The notes under the pieces were generated by a model. It was not told the origin of the DNA. It saw nothing but the letters and a program-made list of their open reading frames with translations, and did not search any database. A stretch of 64,000 nucleotides of DNA from Halorubrum sp. BV1 (GTDB lineage Archaea > Halobacteriota > Halobacteria > Halobacteriales > Haloferacaceae), in contig NZ_JQKV01000001.1 of the NCBI RefSeq assembly GCF_000746205.1, forward strand, positions 360,814-424,813, given 5' to 3'. How positions within the stretch are numbered: position 1 is the first letter of the stretch; the number at the start of each line of letters is the position of its first letter. The position numbers and the translations under genes are program-made. This document shows positions 41,379 through 50,248 of the stretch, in pieces.

Positions 41379-41773
41379 ACACACTGTACTCTACGGAACC
41401 CATAATAAAATTTAGTTCACATTTATGCTTCTTTATATGAGTATTGTGGTATTGACACGAAAGGCTCCACCGAGATGCGGCCGCGGAATTTCACGCGGCA
41501 ATCGACAGCACTGAATTCGATATTGCGCACACAACGTCCCGACGGTGTCGTCGCCACAACACGGACGACAGGACGTTCGTCGAACGCGCGTATGTGGATG
41601 AACGCCACAGGAAGTTGTTGTGGAGACCTCGCTATTCTGTCGAAAGAATCCCGGAGATTCGATGGTACACAGTGTTAGAATCCACGAACAGAACGCCAAC
41701 GTGGTGCCCATCGAGCGTTCGCGGCACGCTCGATATGGGTAGGGTTTTCCGGCGTGCGGTCTTCCCTGTGGAC
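41379..41773. other. Gap with AT-rich promoter and a start-less coding-like frame
   Basis: 41400-41450 is AT-rich (AATAAAATTTAG, TTTATATG) and likely the promoter of the zinc-ribbon pair. On the plus strand, from a stop near 41455 to the cyclophilin start and in the same frame as cyclophilin, the sequence reads AAAEFHAAIDSTEFDIAHTT, then SRRCRRHNTDDRTFVERAYV and DERHRKLLWRPRYSVERIPE. It looks coding but lacks an upstream start codon and is not a known cyclophilin extension. Probably the remains of a gene at the right edge of the accessory region. Confidence 0.35.
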
Positions 41774-42340
41774 ATGGCACGAGACGTTTCCGATCCCGAC
41801 AATCCGCAGGTGACGCTTCAGACGAATCACGGCGACATCCTCGTCGAGCTGTTCGCCGACCGCGCCCCGAAGACGGTGGAGAACTTCCTCGGGCTGGCGC
41901 GTCACGACCCCGCCGCAGACGCCGACCCCGCTCGCGACACGAACACCTGGGAGGATCCCGAGACGGGCGAGACGCGGGGCGACTCGCTGTACGAGGGCGG
42001 CGTCTTCCACCGCGTCATCGACGACTTCATGATTCAGGGCGGCGACCCGCAGGAGAACGGCCGCGGCGGCCCCGGCTACCAGTTCGACGACGAGTTCCAC
42101 GACGAGTTGACCCACGACGGTCCCGGTATCCTCTCGATGGCGAATTCCGGACCGAACACCAACGGCTCGCAGTTCTTCATCACGCTCGACGCCACGCCGC
42201 ACCTCGACGGAAAACACGCCGTCTTCGGGCAGGTCATCGACGGGATGGACGTCGTCGAGGAGATCGGTTCCCTCCCCACCGACCGCCGCGACGAACCGCG
42301 TGACACGGTCGAGATCGAGGACGTCACCGTCGACGAGTAG
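41774..42340 (+). CDS. Peptidyl-prolyl cis-trans isomerase, cyclophilin type
   Basis: A 188-residue cytoplasmic cyclophilin that speeds proline isomerisation during folding. Core motifs are FADRAPKTVENFLGLA, FHRVIDDFMIQGGDPQENGR (active-site Arg and the QGGDP loop), GPNTNGSQFFITLDATPHLD and HAVFGQVIDGMDVVEEI. An acidic insertion at about 45-70 (with DPARDTNTWEDPETGETRG) is a haloarchaeal feature. The open frame runs on upstream, but ATG 41774 is the first start that gives family sequence. Confidence 0.94.
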   Translation: MARDVSDPDNPQVTLQTNHGDILVELFADRAPKTVENFLGLARHDPAADADPARDTNTWEDPETGETRGDSLYEGGVFHRVIDDFMIQGGDPQENGRGGPGYQFDDEFHDELTHDGPGILSMANSGPNTNGSQFFITLDATPHLDGKHAVFGQVIDGMDVVEEIGSLPTDRRDEPRDTVEIEDVTVDE

Positions 42341-42495
42341 CGTCGCTCATCCACCGAACGTCGGCCCGGTCTCGGTCCACCGACTGTTTCTCACACACTT
42401 GTGGCCCGGCGTCGCTGTCGCTCCGCGAGCGGCGTCACTCTCGGACAACACAGCAAAAAACGCAGAACTCAACGCGCGTCGTGCGCGGAACCCGA

Positions 42496-43095
42496 TTACT
42501 CGAAGAGTTCGACGGCCTGTTCGTAGCGGGCGGCGGGTTCGGTCCAGTCGACGACCTCGAAGAAGTTGTCGACGAACTCGCCGCGGGCGGGGCCGTAGTC
42601 GTGGTAGTAGGAGTGTTCCCACACGTCTAGCGCGAGGATTGGGTGACCGCCCCAGATAGCGCCCTGGTCGTGTTTGTCTACGACCACGTTGCGCAGTTGG
42701 TTCGAGAACGTGTCGTACACCAACAGCGCCCAGCCGCTCGCGCCCGAGGCCGCGGCCTCGAACTCGCCTTTCCACGCCTCGTACGAGCCGAAGTCCTCCT
42801 CGATTCTATCGGCCAACTCGCCCGAGGGCTCGTCGCCGCCCTCGGGGCTCATGTTCTGCCAGAACAGGTCGTGCAGAATGTGCCCCGACGAGTTGTGCGT
42901 CACGTTCCGGATCGCGCCGGCAGACGACGAGAAGTCGCCCGCCTCGCGGTTCTCTTCGAGTGTCTCTTCAGCGGCGTTCCACCCGTTCACGTACCCCTGA
43001 TGATGGGTGTCGTGATGCCATTCGAGCACCTGCTCGGAAATGTGCGGCTCCAGCGCGTCGTAGTCGTACGGCAACGGATCGAGTTCGTAGCTCAT
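42496..43095 (-). CDS. sod: Superoxide dismutase (Mn/Fe)
   Basis: This enzyme converts superoxide to oxygen and hydrogen peroxide. The 199-residue protein has all four metal ligands: His27 in EWHHDTHHQGYV, His75 in HILHDLFWQNM, and Asp157 and His161 in LALDVWEHSYYHDY. The sequence is close to haloarchaeal Mn-dependent enzymes. ATG 43095 begins the family sequence; a 22-codon upstream extension is discounted. It converges with the cyclophilin gene. Confidence 0.97.
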   Translation of the reverse strand: MSYELDPLPYDYDALEPHISEQVLEWHHDTHHQGYVNGWNAAEETLEENREAGDFSSSAGAIRNVTHNSSGHILHDLFWQNMSPEGGDEPSGELADRIEEDFGSYEAWKGEFEAAASGASGWALLVYDTFSNQLRNVVVDKHDQGAIWGGHPILALDVWEHSYYHDYGPARGEFVDNFFEVVDWTEPAARYEQAVELFE

Positions 43096-43356
43096 CGTTG
43101 TATCACCTGTTACCAACATGTGCCGGAAACCTGTTAAAGATAATGCGGCACCTGATACCACACGTCACTGGAGGAGAATACCACTGATTTTCCAACTGGT
43201 GAGTGGTACGCTCGCAGTTCAGGCAGAATATCGGCCCGCCGCGGGATCGTTCGTCTCAGTAGCACTGTACCATGGCGTAACCATGAATGGTTACATAAAA
43301 CGCGAAACAGCGTGGACGGTCCTCTCTCGAGTCGCGAAGATGCGCCGCGTGCACTA

Positions 43357-43440
43357 CGGTGGGACTGGGATTTGAACCCAGGAAGCCGTGAGGCTACCTG
43401 CTTTCAAGGCAGGCGCAATAGGCCGCTCTGCCATCCCACC
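43357..43440 (-). tRNA. tRNA-Ser (anticodon TGA)
   Basis: On the minus strand a class II tRNA: acceptor GGTGGGA/TCCCACC with discriminator G. The anticodon stem CCTGC/GCAGG encloses CTTGAAA (anticodon TGA). A long variable arm runs around TAGCCTCACGGCTT, and the T-arm is CTGGGTTCAAATCCCAG. No CCA or intron. Confidence 0.95.
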
Positions 43441-43748
43441 GCGATGTGTGCTATCGCCCCAACGGTCGTGTGCCCTCGGCGGTCCGAGGGCGGGTCGGGC
43501 GGTGAGTGCCCGCCGGTTCGCGCAGACCGACTCGCGCGTGACTCGGCGATATCCTCCGCCACGGGGCGTGTGAAGACTGACTGTCGCGACAAAGTTGAAG
43601 CTATCGTTGTGTGGTCTTCCGCTTGCGATCCAGGGGAACAGAACCGTAGACAGCCGATGTTGCGCTCCGATCGACCGTCGGGGTACCGGAAACCGGCACT
43701 CTTCGCCGAACGACCACGCTTTTTATCCGCTGCAGCGAGTCCATCGCC

Positions 43749-44702
43749 ATGAGCGAGAGCGACCCCGACGTCGTCGTGTTGCGACAGACGATCCACGGTT
43801 CGGACGCCCGCGACCTGACCGCGGCGATCCGCGAGCGCCTCCCGGAGAGCACGGTCGCGATGGCGCGGACGCCAGACGAGGAGCGCGAGCTGCTCGAAAC
43901 GGCTCGGATCGCCGTCGGACTCCACATCGACGAGTCGCAGTTGGCGGCCGCCGAGAATCTCGAACTCTTCGCCTGCGTGTTCGCGGGGACGGGCCACCTT
44001 CCGCGGGACGCCCTCGCGGACCACGGCGTCGCGGTGACGAACGCCTCCGGCGTCCACGGCCCAAACATCTCCGAGTACGTCGTCGGCGCGATGGTGACCC
44101 ACGCTCGGCAGTGGCAGCGGGCCCACCGCCAGCAGGCTCGCCGCGAGTGGCGGAACTACGAGACGACCGAGGTGTACGGCTCCACGGTGGCCGTCGTCGG
44201 ACTCGGTGCGATCGGGCGCACCGTCGTCGATAGGCTCGACGCCTTCGACGCCGAGACGATCGGCGTCCGCTACTCCCCCGAGAAGGGGGGACCGACCGAC
44301 GAGGTGTACGGCTTCGACGAGTTCCACGAGGCGATAGCCGACGCCGAGTACGTCGTGCTCGCGTGTCCGCTCACGGAGGCGACGCGCGGGCTCGTCGACG
44401 CCGAGGCGCTCCGCACGATGCGCTCGGACGCGATCCTCATCAACGTCGCACGCGGTCCGATCGTCGACACCGACGCGCTCGTCTCCGACCTCCGGAACAG
44501 CCGAATCGGCGGGGCGGCCCTCGACGTCACGGACCCCGAGCCGCTGCCCGAGGACCACCCGCTGTGGGGACTCAGCAACGTCACGATCACGCCGCACAAC
44601 GCGGGCCACACACCGCACTACTACGACCGTGTGGCGGAGATCCTCGCGGAGAATGTCGACCGACTCGACGCCGGCGACGAGTTGAAAAATCGGGTCGCGT
44701 GA
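43749..44702 (+). CDS. D-isomer-specific 2-hydroxyacid dehydrogenase
   Basis: A 317-residue NAD(P)-dependent oxidoreductase. The NAD-binding domain has VAVVGLGAIGRTVVDRLDAF. The substrate-site arginine is in LINVARGPIVDTDAL. The Glu follows in LDVTDPEPLPEDHPLW, and the catalytic His is in TITPHNAGHTPHY. It resembles haloarchaeal glyoxylate/phosphoglycerate-dehydrogenase-like members, without a C-terminal ACT domain, so it is not a full SerA. Substrate not determined. It stands alone after tRNA-Ser. Confidence 0.9.
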   Translation: MSESDPDVVVLRQTIHGSDARDLTAAIRERLPESTVAMARTPDEERELLETARIAVGLHIDESQLAAAENLELFACVFAGTGHLPRDALADHGVAVTNASGVHGPNISEYVVGAMVTHARQWQRAHRQQARREWRNYETTEVYGSTVAVVGLGAIGRTVVDRLDAFDAETIGVRYSPEKGGPTDEVYGFDEFHEAIADAEYVVLACPLTEATRGLVDAEALRTMRSDAILINVARGPIVDTDALVSDLRNSRIGGAALDVTDPEPLPEDHPLWGLSNVTITPHNAGHTPHYYDRVAEILAENVDRLDAGDELKNRVA

Positions 44703-44759
44703 TCGACCGGTCGGGACACGCCCGACCACCGCGAGTCCGTCAGCGTCAGCGCCGACCGC

Positions 44760-46901
44760 CTAGAGGTCGAAGCGGTCGAGCGTCATGACCTTGCTCCACG
44801 CGTCTGTGAAGTCCTGCACGAACTTCTCTTCGCCGTCTTCGGCACCGTAGACCTCGGCGACGGCGCGGAGACGGGAGTTCGAACCGAAGATGAGATCGAG
44901 CCGGGTCGCGGTCCAGTCGACCTCGCCGGTCTCGGGGTCGCGGAGCTCGAAGATCTGCTCATCCTCGTCGACGGGCTCCCAGTCGCGGTCGAAGTCGAGC
45001 AGGTTGACGAAGAAGTCGTTCGTCAGCGTCTCGGGCGCGTCGGTGAACACGCCGTGGTCCGAGTCGTCGTAGTTCGCGTCGAGGACGCGCATCCCGCCGA
45101 GGAGCACCGTCAGCTCGGGGACGGACAGCTGGAGTAGCTCTGCTCGGTCGACCATCTCGTGTTCCGGCTCGTGAGGCAGGTCCTCACCGAGGTAGTTGCG
45201 GAAGGCGTCGACTTCCGGTTCCAGCACCTCGAAGGACTCCTCGTCGGTCTGCTCCTGCGTGGCGTCGACGCGTCCCGGCTCGAACGGTACCTCGACGTCG
45301 TGACCGGCCTCGGCGGCGGCCTGCTCGACGGCGAGGGTGCCGCCGAGAACGATGAGGTCGGCGAGTGACACCCGGACGTCGTCGTCGCGCGAGTCGTTGA
45401 ACTCGGCTTGGATCGCCTCGTAGGTCTCGATCACCGACGCCAACTGGTCGGGCTGGTTGACCTCCCAGCTCCGCTGCGGTTCGAGGCGGATGCGCGCGCC
45501 GTTCGCGCCGCCGCGCTTGTCGCTGTGACGGAACGTGGAGGCGGACGCCCACGCGGTCTTGACACGGTCTGAAATCGAGAGGTCGGACTCCGAAATTCGG
45601 TCTTCGAGGTCGGCGATCTCCGCCTCGCCGACGACCTCGTAGTCGGCCTCGGGGAGCGGGTCCTGCCAGATCATCGTCTCTTCGGGGACCTCGGGGCCGA
45701 GGAACCGCTCCGGCGGACCCATGTCGCGGTGGATGAGCTTGTACCACGCCTTCGCGAACGACTCCTGGAACTCCTCGGGGTCGTCACGGAACTCCTCTAA
45801 GACCGCTCGGAAATCGTCGTCGTGTTTCAGCGCCACGTCCGTCGTGAGCATCATCACGTCTTCCTTGTCCGAGGGGTCCTGAACGCCGGGCGCGGCGTTG
45901 TCGAGTTCGTCGTTTTTCGTGGTCCACTGCCACGCGCCGCCGGGACCCTTCTCCGGCTCCCACTCGTAGCTGAGCAGGTTGTTGACGTAGCTCAGGTCCC
46001 AGACGGTCGGCGTGGTGTTCCACGGCCCCTCGATACCGCTCGTGATCGTGTCGGGGCCGTTCCCCTCGCCGAACTCGTTGTCCCAGCCGAGCCCCTGCAG
46101 ATCGATCGGGGCGTCCTCGGGTTCCGGTCCGAGGTTGTCGCCGGAGTCGGCCCCGTGGACCTTCCCGAAGGTGTGGCCGCCGGCGATGAGCGCGACCGTC
46201 TCCTTGTCGTTCATCGCCATGTGGCTGAACGTGTCGCGGATGTTGTCCGCGGACCCCTCAAGATCCGGCTCGCCGTTCGGGCCTTCCGGGTTCACGTAGA
46301 TGAGGCCCATGACGGTGTTCCCGAGCGCGTCGTCGAGGCTGCCCTCCTCGGTGAACCGCTCCGCCGACATCGACTCCCACTCGTCTTCTGGCCCCCAGTC
46401 GACGGCGTCGTCGGGTTTGAAGTCGTCCTCGCGGCCGCCCGCGAAGCCGAACGTCTCGAAGCCCATCGATTCGAGGGCGACGTTCCCGGTCAAGACGATC
46501 AGGTCGGCCCACGAGAGCTTGCGACCGTACTTCTGTTTGACCGGCCAGAGCAGCCGCCGAGCCTTGTCGAGGTTGACGTTGTCCGGCCAGCTGTTGAGCG
46601 GCGGGAGACGCTGTCGTCCGCCGGACGCGCCGCCGCGACCGTCGTGCGTCCGGTAGGTCCCGGCGCTGTGCCACGCCATCCGGATGAAGAGCGGACCGTA
46701 GTGGCCGTAGTCGGCCGGCCACCAGTCCTGTGACGTCGTCATCACGTCTTCGATGTCGGCTTTCACCTCATCGAGGTCGAGTTCTTCGAACGCCTCGGCG
46801 TAGTCGAACTCCTCGTCGAGCGGTCCCGGGTTCCCGGCGTGCTCGTCGAGAAGGTCTAACTCGAGCTGGTTCGGCCACCAGTCGTTGCGGACCCCAGACA
46901 T
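44760..46901 (-). CDS. katG: Catalase-peroxidase
   Basis: A bifunctional heme enzyme removing hydrogen peroxide. The 713-residue protein has the distal triad Arg74-Trp77-His78 (RMAWHSAGTYR), the proximal heme ligand His243 in GGHTFGKVHG, and Tyr202 and Met228. With Trp77 these are at the right spacing for the Met-Tyr-Trp crosslink needed for catalase activity. The C-terminal half is the usual inactive duplicate domain. The ATG at 46901 is one codon inside the longest frame. The 170-base upstream gap contains its promoter. It faces the purD fragment head to head. Confidence 0.97.
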   Translation of the reverse strand: MSGVRNDWWPNQLELDLLDEHAGNPGPLDEEFDYAEAFEELDLDEVKADIEDVMTTSQDWWPADYGHYGPLFIRMAWHSAGTYRTHDGRGGASGGRQRLPPLNSWPDNVNLDKARRLLWPVKQKYGRKLSWADLIVLTGNVALESMGFETFGFAGGREDDFKPDDAVDWGPEDEWESMSAERFTEEGSLDDALGNTVMGLIYVNPEGPNGEPDLEGSADNIRDTFSHMAMNDKETVALIAGGHTFGKVHGADSGDNLGPEPEDAPIDLQGLGWDNEFGEGNGPDTITSGIEGPWNTTPTVWDLSYVNNLLSYEWEPEKGPGGAWQWTTKNDELDNAAPGVQDPSDKEDVMMLTTDVALKHDDDFRAVLEEFRDDPEEFQESFAKAWYKLIHRDMGPPERFLGPEVPEETMIWQDPLPEADYEVVGEAEIADLEDRISESDLSISDRVKTAWASASTFRHSDKRGGANGARIRLEPQRSWEVNQPDQLASVIETYEAIQAEFNDSRDDDVRVSLADLIVLGGTLAVEQAAAEAGHDVEVPFEPGRVDATQEQTDEESFEVLEPEVDAFRNYLGEDLPHEPEHEMVDRAELLQLSVPELTVLLGGMRVLDANYDDSDHGVFTDAPETLTNDFFVNLLDFDRDWEPVDEDEQIFELRDPETGEVDWTATRLDLIFGSNSRLRAVAEVYGAEDGEEKFVQDFTDAWSKVMTLDRFDL

Positions 46902-47073
46902 CACAGGGACTCCTCCGATCCGTTCAGATACGTGCCGCGAGTGGATTCGTGAGACATACGTCTTCGGAATAAGCTTGCCCGACCGCGAATAAAAATGTGG
47001 CTACTTACCCCGTGTGAAACGCGGCAAAAAGAACCACCATTGTGAATGTGAAAAAGTTTCTTCGCACATGTCG

Positions 47074-47564
47074 AATCGCTTGAGTTCACACCGCGGTTCG
47101 GCTACCCGACCATCGCGCTGCAGGAAGAGTCGATCGAGTCGTCTACCGGGGAGTTCTTCTCCGATCTCGCACACGGCAACAGGCCAGACGTAGAGGTGCA
47201 CAACGGGTATCAGATCGCGGTGCGGGTCGTCCTCCCGCCGTTCCCGTTCGACGACGAGAAGACGTACGACGAGAACTCCCGGAACGCGGCCGTCGTCTTC
47301 CAGACCGAGAGTCGAGACGGGATCCACATCGAGGACGCAAAGCAGGTCGAGGGGCAGTGGCGCGTCGCGGGCGGCAACGGGATGCCGATCGTCGTGACCG
47401 GTAAGGGCGAGACGATGCAGACAGCACGGGAGCAGGCGTACGACCGGATCGACGACGTCGTGATGCCAAACATGTACTACCGCGACGACATCGGCGAGCG
47501 CTGGGTCGACGGCGACGGCGACCGGCTCCAGGCGTGGGGATACCTCGGGCCGGCCGACGCGTGA
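47074..47564 (+). pseudogene. purD 3' fragment (phosphoribosylamine-glycine ligase-like)
   Basis: The plus-strand frame from about 47074 reads LEFTPRFGYPTIALQEESIE, then GEFFSDLAHGNRPDVEVHNG, IAVRVVLPPFPFDDEKTYDE, GMPIVVTGKGETM and NMYYRDDIGERWVDGDGDRL. This is the C-terminal third of an archaeal GAR-synthetase-like protein. No start codon precedes the homology (a stop lies about 5 codons before it); the first GTG/ATG is in the middle of the domain. The catalytic ATP-grasp core is missing, so it cannot make an active enzyme. It is probably the end of a gene truncated by a deletion or duplication upstream of katG. Confidence 0.7.
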
Positions 47565-47624
47565 ACGGTCCCCGCCGACCGCGGCCTCCACGACTTTTTA
47601 ACGGTCGGGGTCTCTACGTGCGGT

Positions 47625-48182
47625 ATGGCGAAGTACTCGACGGGCGGCGGCGGCGGCGGCGACGACGGAGACGCCTGTGAACTCTGCGGGCGCGAGACCA
47701 CGGATCTCGAGCGGGCGACGGTCGCCGGCGCGAAGCTGCTCGTGTGCTCCGACTGCCGCCCGCACGACGACGCCGGGAACGCGCCCGGCGGTCGCGGCGG
47801 ATCGAGCGGCAGCGGGAACACGAGCGGCAGCCCGGGCGGCGCGAGCGCCGGGACGAGTGGGACCGAGAGCCGGAAGAAGGAGTTAGCCCGCAAGCAGGCC
47901 AAGATGTACGACTCCGCGGCGGGGGATTCCAAACACTGGGAGGAGGGCGGAACCAACTACGAGTCGGATCGCCTCCCGTACCTCGTCTCCGGATACGGCG
48001 ACGACGTGGCGGCGGCCCGCAGAGACGCCGGCCTGACGGTAGAGGAACTCGCGGAGGAGCTCGATGTCGACGACGACGACGTCTTCGCCGTCGAGGACGG
48101 CCGCGCCGCAACCGCCGGCGTCGGCGGCTCCGTGGTCCGCGCGCTCGAAGAGCGGCTCGGCATCGAGATCGTCGACGAGTGA
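47625..48182 (+). CDS. Archaeal multiprotein bridging factor 1 (zinc ribbon plus HTH)
   Basis: A 185-residue protein with an N-terminal zinc ribbon (C18-x2-C21 and C41-x2-C44, CELC and CSDC). A Gly/Ser-rich low-complexity linker (48-80) follows, then a basic segment ARKQAKMYDSAAGD, and a C-terminal XRE-type helix-turn-helix (about 125-182, DVAAARRDAGLTVEELAEEL). This is the layout of archaeal MBF1, a ribosome-associated and transcription-linked factor. A TTTTTAA box about 27 bases before ATG supports a leaderless start. Confidence 0.85.
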   Translation: MAKYSTGGGGGGDDGDACELCGRETTDLERATVAGAKLLVCSDCRPHDDAGNAPGGRGGSSGSGNTSGSPGGASAGTSGTESRKKELARKQAKMYDSAAGDSKHWEEGGTNYESDRLPYLVSGYGDDVAAARRDAGLTVEELAEELDVDDDDVFAVEDGRAATAGVGGSVVRALEERLGIEIVDE

Positions 48183-48278
48183 CCTCGATGACGGAACCCG
48201 CGGTCGGACCGGGAGACTGCTGACGGTCGAACGCGTCGACGCGGCGGGTACAGCGATCGGGTCCGGGTTTCCCGTCGC

Positions 48279-48683
48279 TCAGGGCTCGCTCGGTGCCGGG
48301 ACGGCGATCACGGGCACGTCGGCACCGAGTATCACGTCTTGGGTCACGCTCCCGAAGACGGCCTTCCCTGAGGGGCGACGCTTCCGCCCGGAGACGCAGA
48401 TCGCGTCCGCATCGATGTCCGTGGCCGCCGCGAGCAGTTCGTCGGCCGGATCGCCGCTCGCCTCGTAGTGAACGCAGTCGACCCCGGCGTCTTCCAGTGC
48501 CTCTCGCGCCCGTCTGACCGCCGCGATCTGGTGGACCGACGCCCCCTCCGGGTTGTCTCGGAACACATGACAGAGATGTGCGGTCACCGCGTCTGCGCGC
48601 GCCGGAAGGTCGGCGATGGCGTCACCCTGTGCGGTCGCGCGACCGTCGTCGGCGTTGTCGATCCCAACGAGCACGTCGTACAT
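48279..48683 (-). CDS. Universal stress protein (UspA family)
   Basis: A 134-residue Usp-fold protein: strand 1 MYDVLVGIDNADDGRA and a helix with HQIAAVRRAREALEDAGV. The nucleotide-loop region follows as ADAICVSGRKRRPSGKAVFGSVTQDVILGADVPVIAVP. It carries the G-x2-G-x9-G-S/T-type ATP motif only loosely (GRKRRPSGKAVFGSVT). The ATG at 48683 gives the normal start. It converges with aMBF1. Likely a cytoplasmic stress-responsive protein; ligand not known. Confidence 0.88.
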   Translation of the reverse strand: MYDVLVGIDNADDGRATAQGDAIADLPARADAVTAHLCHVFRDNPEGASVHQIAAVRRAREALEDAGVDCVHYEASGDPADELLAAATDIDADAICVSGRKRRPSGKAVFGSVTQDVILGADVPVIAVPAPSEP

Positions 48684-48774
48684 GGTCGACGGTTCAACGA
48701 GGTGGTTCATAAATCGTACCGGCGTCCGGTCGACGGTCGCGCGGACCTGGGTATTCCGGCGGGCTTCGTTTCGC

Positions 48775-48831
48775 ATCGCTGGCTTCGTCTCGTATCGCTG
48801 GCTTCGTCTCGTATCGCTGGCTTCGTCTCGT
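48775..48831. repeat. 19-bp perfect tandem repeat, three copies
   Basis: ATCGCTGGCTTCGTCTCGT occurs three times without a mismatch, with a degenerate fourth piece (GGGCTTCGTTTCGC) just upstream at 48761. It lies in the divergent intergenic region between the universal stress protein and the HD-domain gene, ending 8 bases before the latter's TATA box. It does not encode a convincing peptide. Confidence 0.9.
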
Positions 48832-48838
48832 GCCGCCG

Positions 48839-48846
48839 GTTTTTAT
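48839..48846 (+). promoter_or_regulatory. TATA box of the HD-domain gene
   Basis: GTTTTTATC with its centre 27 bases before ATG 48870, so transcription should start at or next to the start codon. The 19-base repeats lie immediately upstream, where a regulator could act. Confidence 0.6.
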
Positions 48847-48869
48847 CTAGTGCCGCCGAAGGGTGTCCC

Positions 48870-50180
48870 ATGATCACGGTTAAAGACACCGTCCACGATC
48901 ACATCGAAATCGACGGTGTCGCAGCCGACCTCCTCGATACGCCCGCGGTCCAGCGGCTTCGGCACGTCAAACAGCTCGGGACGGTCCAGCTCGTGTACCC
49001 CTCCGCGAACCACACGCGGTTCGAGCACAGCCTCGGCGTCTACCACCTCGCCAGCCGCGCGCTCGATCACCTCGGTATCGAGGGTGTGCAAGCCGACCGG
49101 ATCGAGGCGGCCGCGATGCTTCACGACGTCGGACACGGACCCTTCAGTCACAACCTCGAAGCGCTTACACACCGGCGGACTGGAAAGTACCACGACGACG
49201 TCGACGAACTCCTCGCGAGCGGTGCGGTCGGCGAGGTGCTCCGCGACCACGGCCTCGACCCCGAACGGATCGCCGGGCTCGTCGCCGGCGAGGGGACGTA
49301 CGGTCAGCTCGTCTCGGGCGAACTCGACGTGGACCGGATGGACTACCTCGTCCGCGACGCCTACCACACCGGCGTCCCGTACGGTACCATCGACACGGAG
49401 CGGTTCGTCCGCGAGCTGACGTTCGCGACGCTCGCGGACGAGGCGAACGGCGGAGGCCGAGACGGAGCCGATCGGAGCGGGCTCGACGATCGGGGCGTGT
49501 TCGACGGCCGGGACGACGGTGGACCGACGCTCGTGTTGGACGAGGGGAACGTGCAGACCGCAGAGAGCCTGCTTCTCGCCCGGGCACTGATGAATCCGGT
49601 CGTCTACACGCATCCGGTCGCGCGGATCTCCAAGGCGATGTTGCGCCGCGCCGCGAGCGACCTGCTCGCCGAGACGGCGACGACCGCGTCCGAGTTGCGC
49701 CGGATGGACGACCACGACTTCCTCGCCGCGATCCGCGACTGTCCGGTCACCGCGGACATCTCCCGGCGGTACGACGAGCGCGACCTGTACAAGCGCGCGG
49801 TGTGGGCCGAATACGGCGACGTCCCCGACCGGGTACACGACGCGTCTCACGGCGACGAAGTGGCGCTCGAACGCGAGATCGCCGCCGCAGCCGGCGTCGA
49901 CCGCGAGCACGTCGTCCTCGACGCTCCGCCGGAACCGTCGATGCGCGAGTCGACAGCGCGGGTCACGGTCAACGGCGACGTCCGTCGGCTGGAGCGGCAG
50001 TCGCCGCTCGTGTCGGCGCTCCGAACCGCCCAGCGCAACCAGTGGCGGCTCGGCGTGTACGCGCCGGAGCCCGCGACCGATCGCGTCGGGCGCGCCGCGG
50101 CCGACGTGCTCGGACTCGATCCCGACGCGCTCGTGACAGAAGGCAGGCGGGCGATGCCGACGACGCTCGACGAGTTTTGA
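48870..50180 (+). CDS. HD-domain phosphohydrolase (dGTPase/SAMHD1-like)
   Basis: A 436-residue metal-dependent phosphohydrolase. The HD domain has His53 in RFEHSLGVYHLA, the His85-Asp86 pair in AAMLHDVGHGPFSH, and Asp in DVDRMDYLVRDAYHTG. The order VQRLRHVKQLGTVQLVYPSANHTRFEHSLG is the start typical of the SAMHD1/YwfO-like group, which includes nucleoside-triphosphate phosphohydrolases. An acidic Gly/Asp-rich insertion at about 190-215 is haloarchaeal in style. Substrate not proven. tdk lies about 1.8 kb downstream but not in an obvious operon. Confidence 0.88.
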   Translation: MITVKDTVHDHIEIDGVAADLLDTPAVQRLRHVKQLGTVQLVYPSANHTRFEHSLGVYHLASRALDHLGIEGVQADRIEAAAMLHDVGHGPFSHNLEALTHRRTGKYHDDVDELLASGAVGEVLRDHGLDPERIAGLVAGEGTYGQLVSGELDVDRMDYLVRDAYHTGVPYGTIDTERFVRELTFATLADEANGGGRDGADRSGLDDRGVFDGRDDGGPTLVLDEGNVQTAESLLLARALMNPVVYTHPVARISKAMLRRAASDLLAETATTASELRRMDDHDFLAAIRDCPVTADISRRYDERDLYKRAVWAEYGDVPDRVHDASHGDEVALEREIAAAAGVDREHVVLDAPPEPSMRESTARVTVNGDVRRLERQSPLVSALRTAQRNQWRLGVYAPEPATDRVGRAAADVLGLDPDALVTEGRRAMPTTLDEF

Positions 50181-50248
50181 GACTGTCGGGCGCGTTCGAG
50201 GGCGATCCGTGCCGTGACGTTTTAATCCCGCGCTGGTCACCCTCGGGT

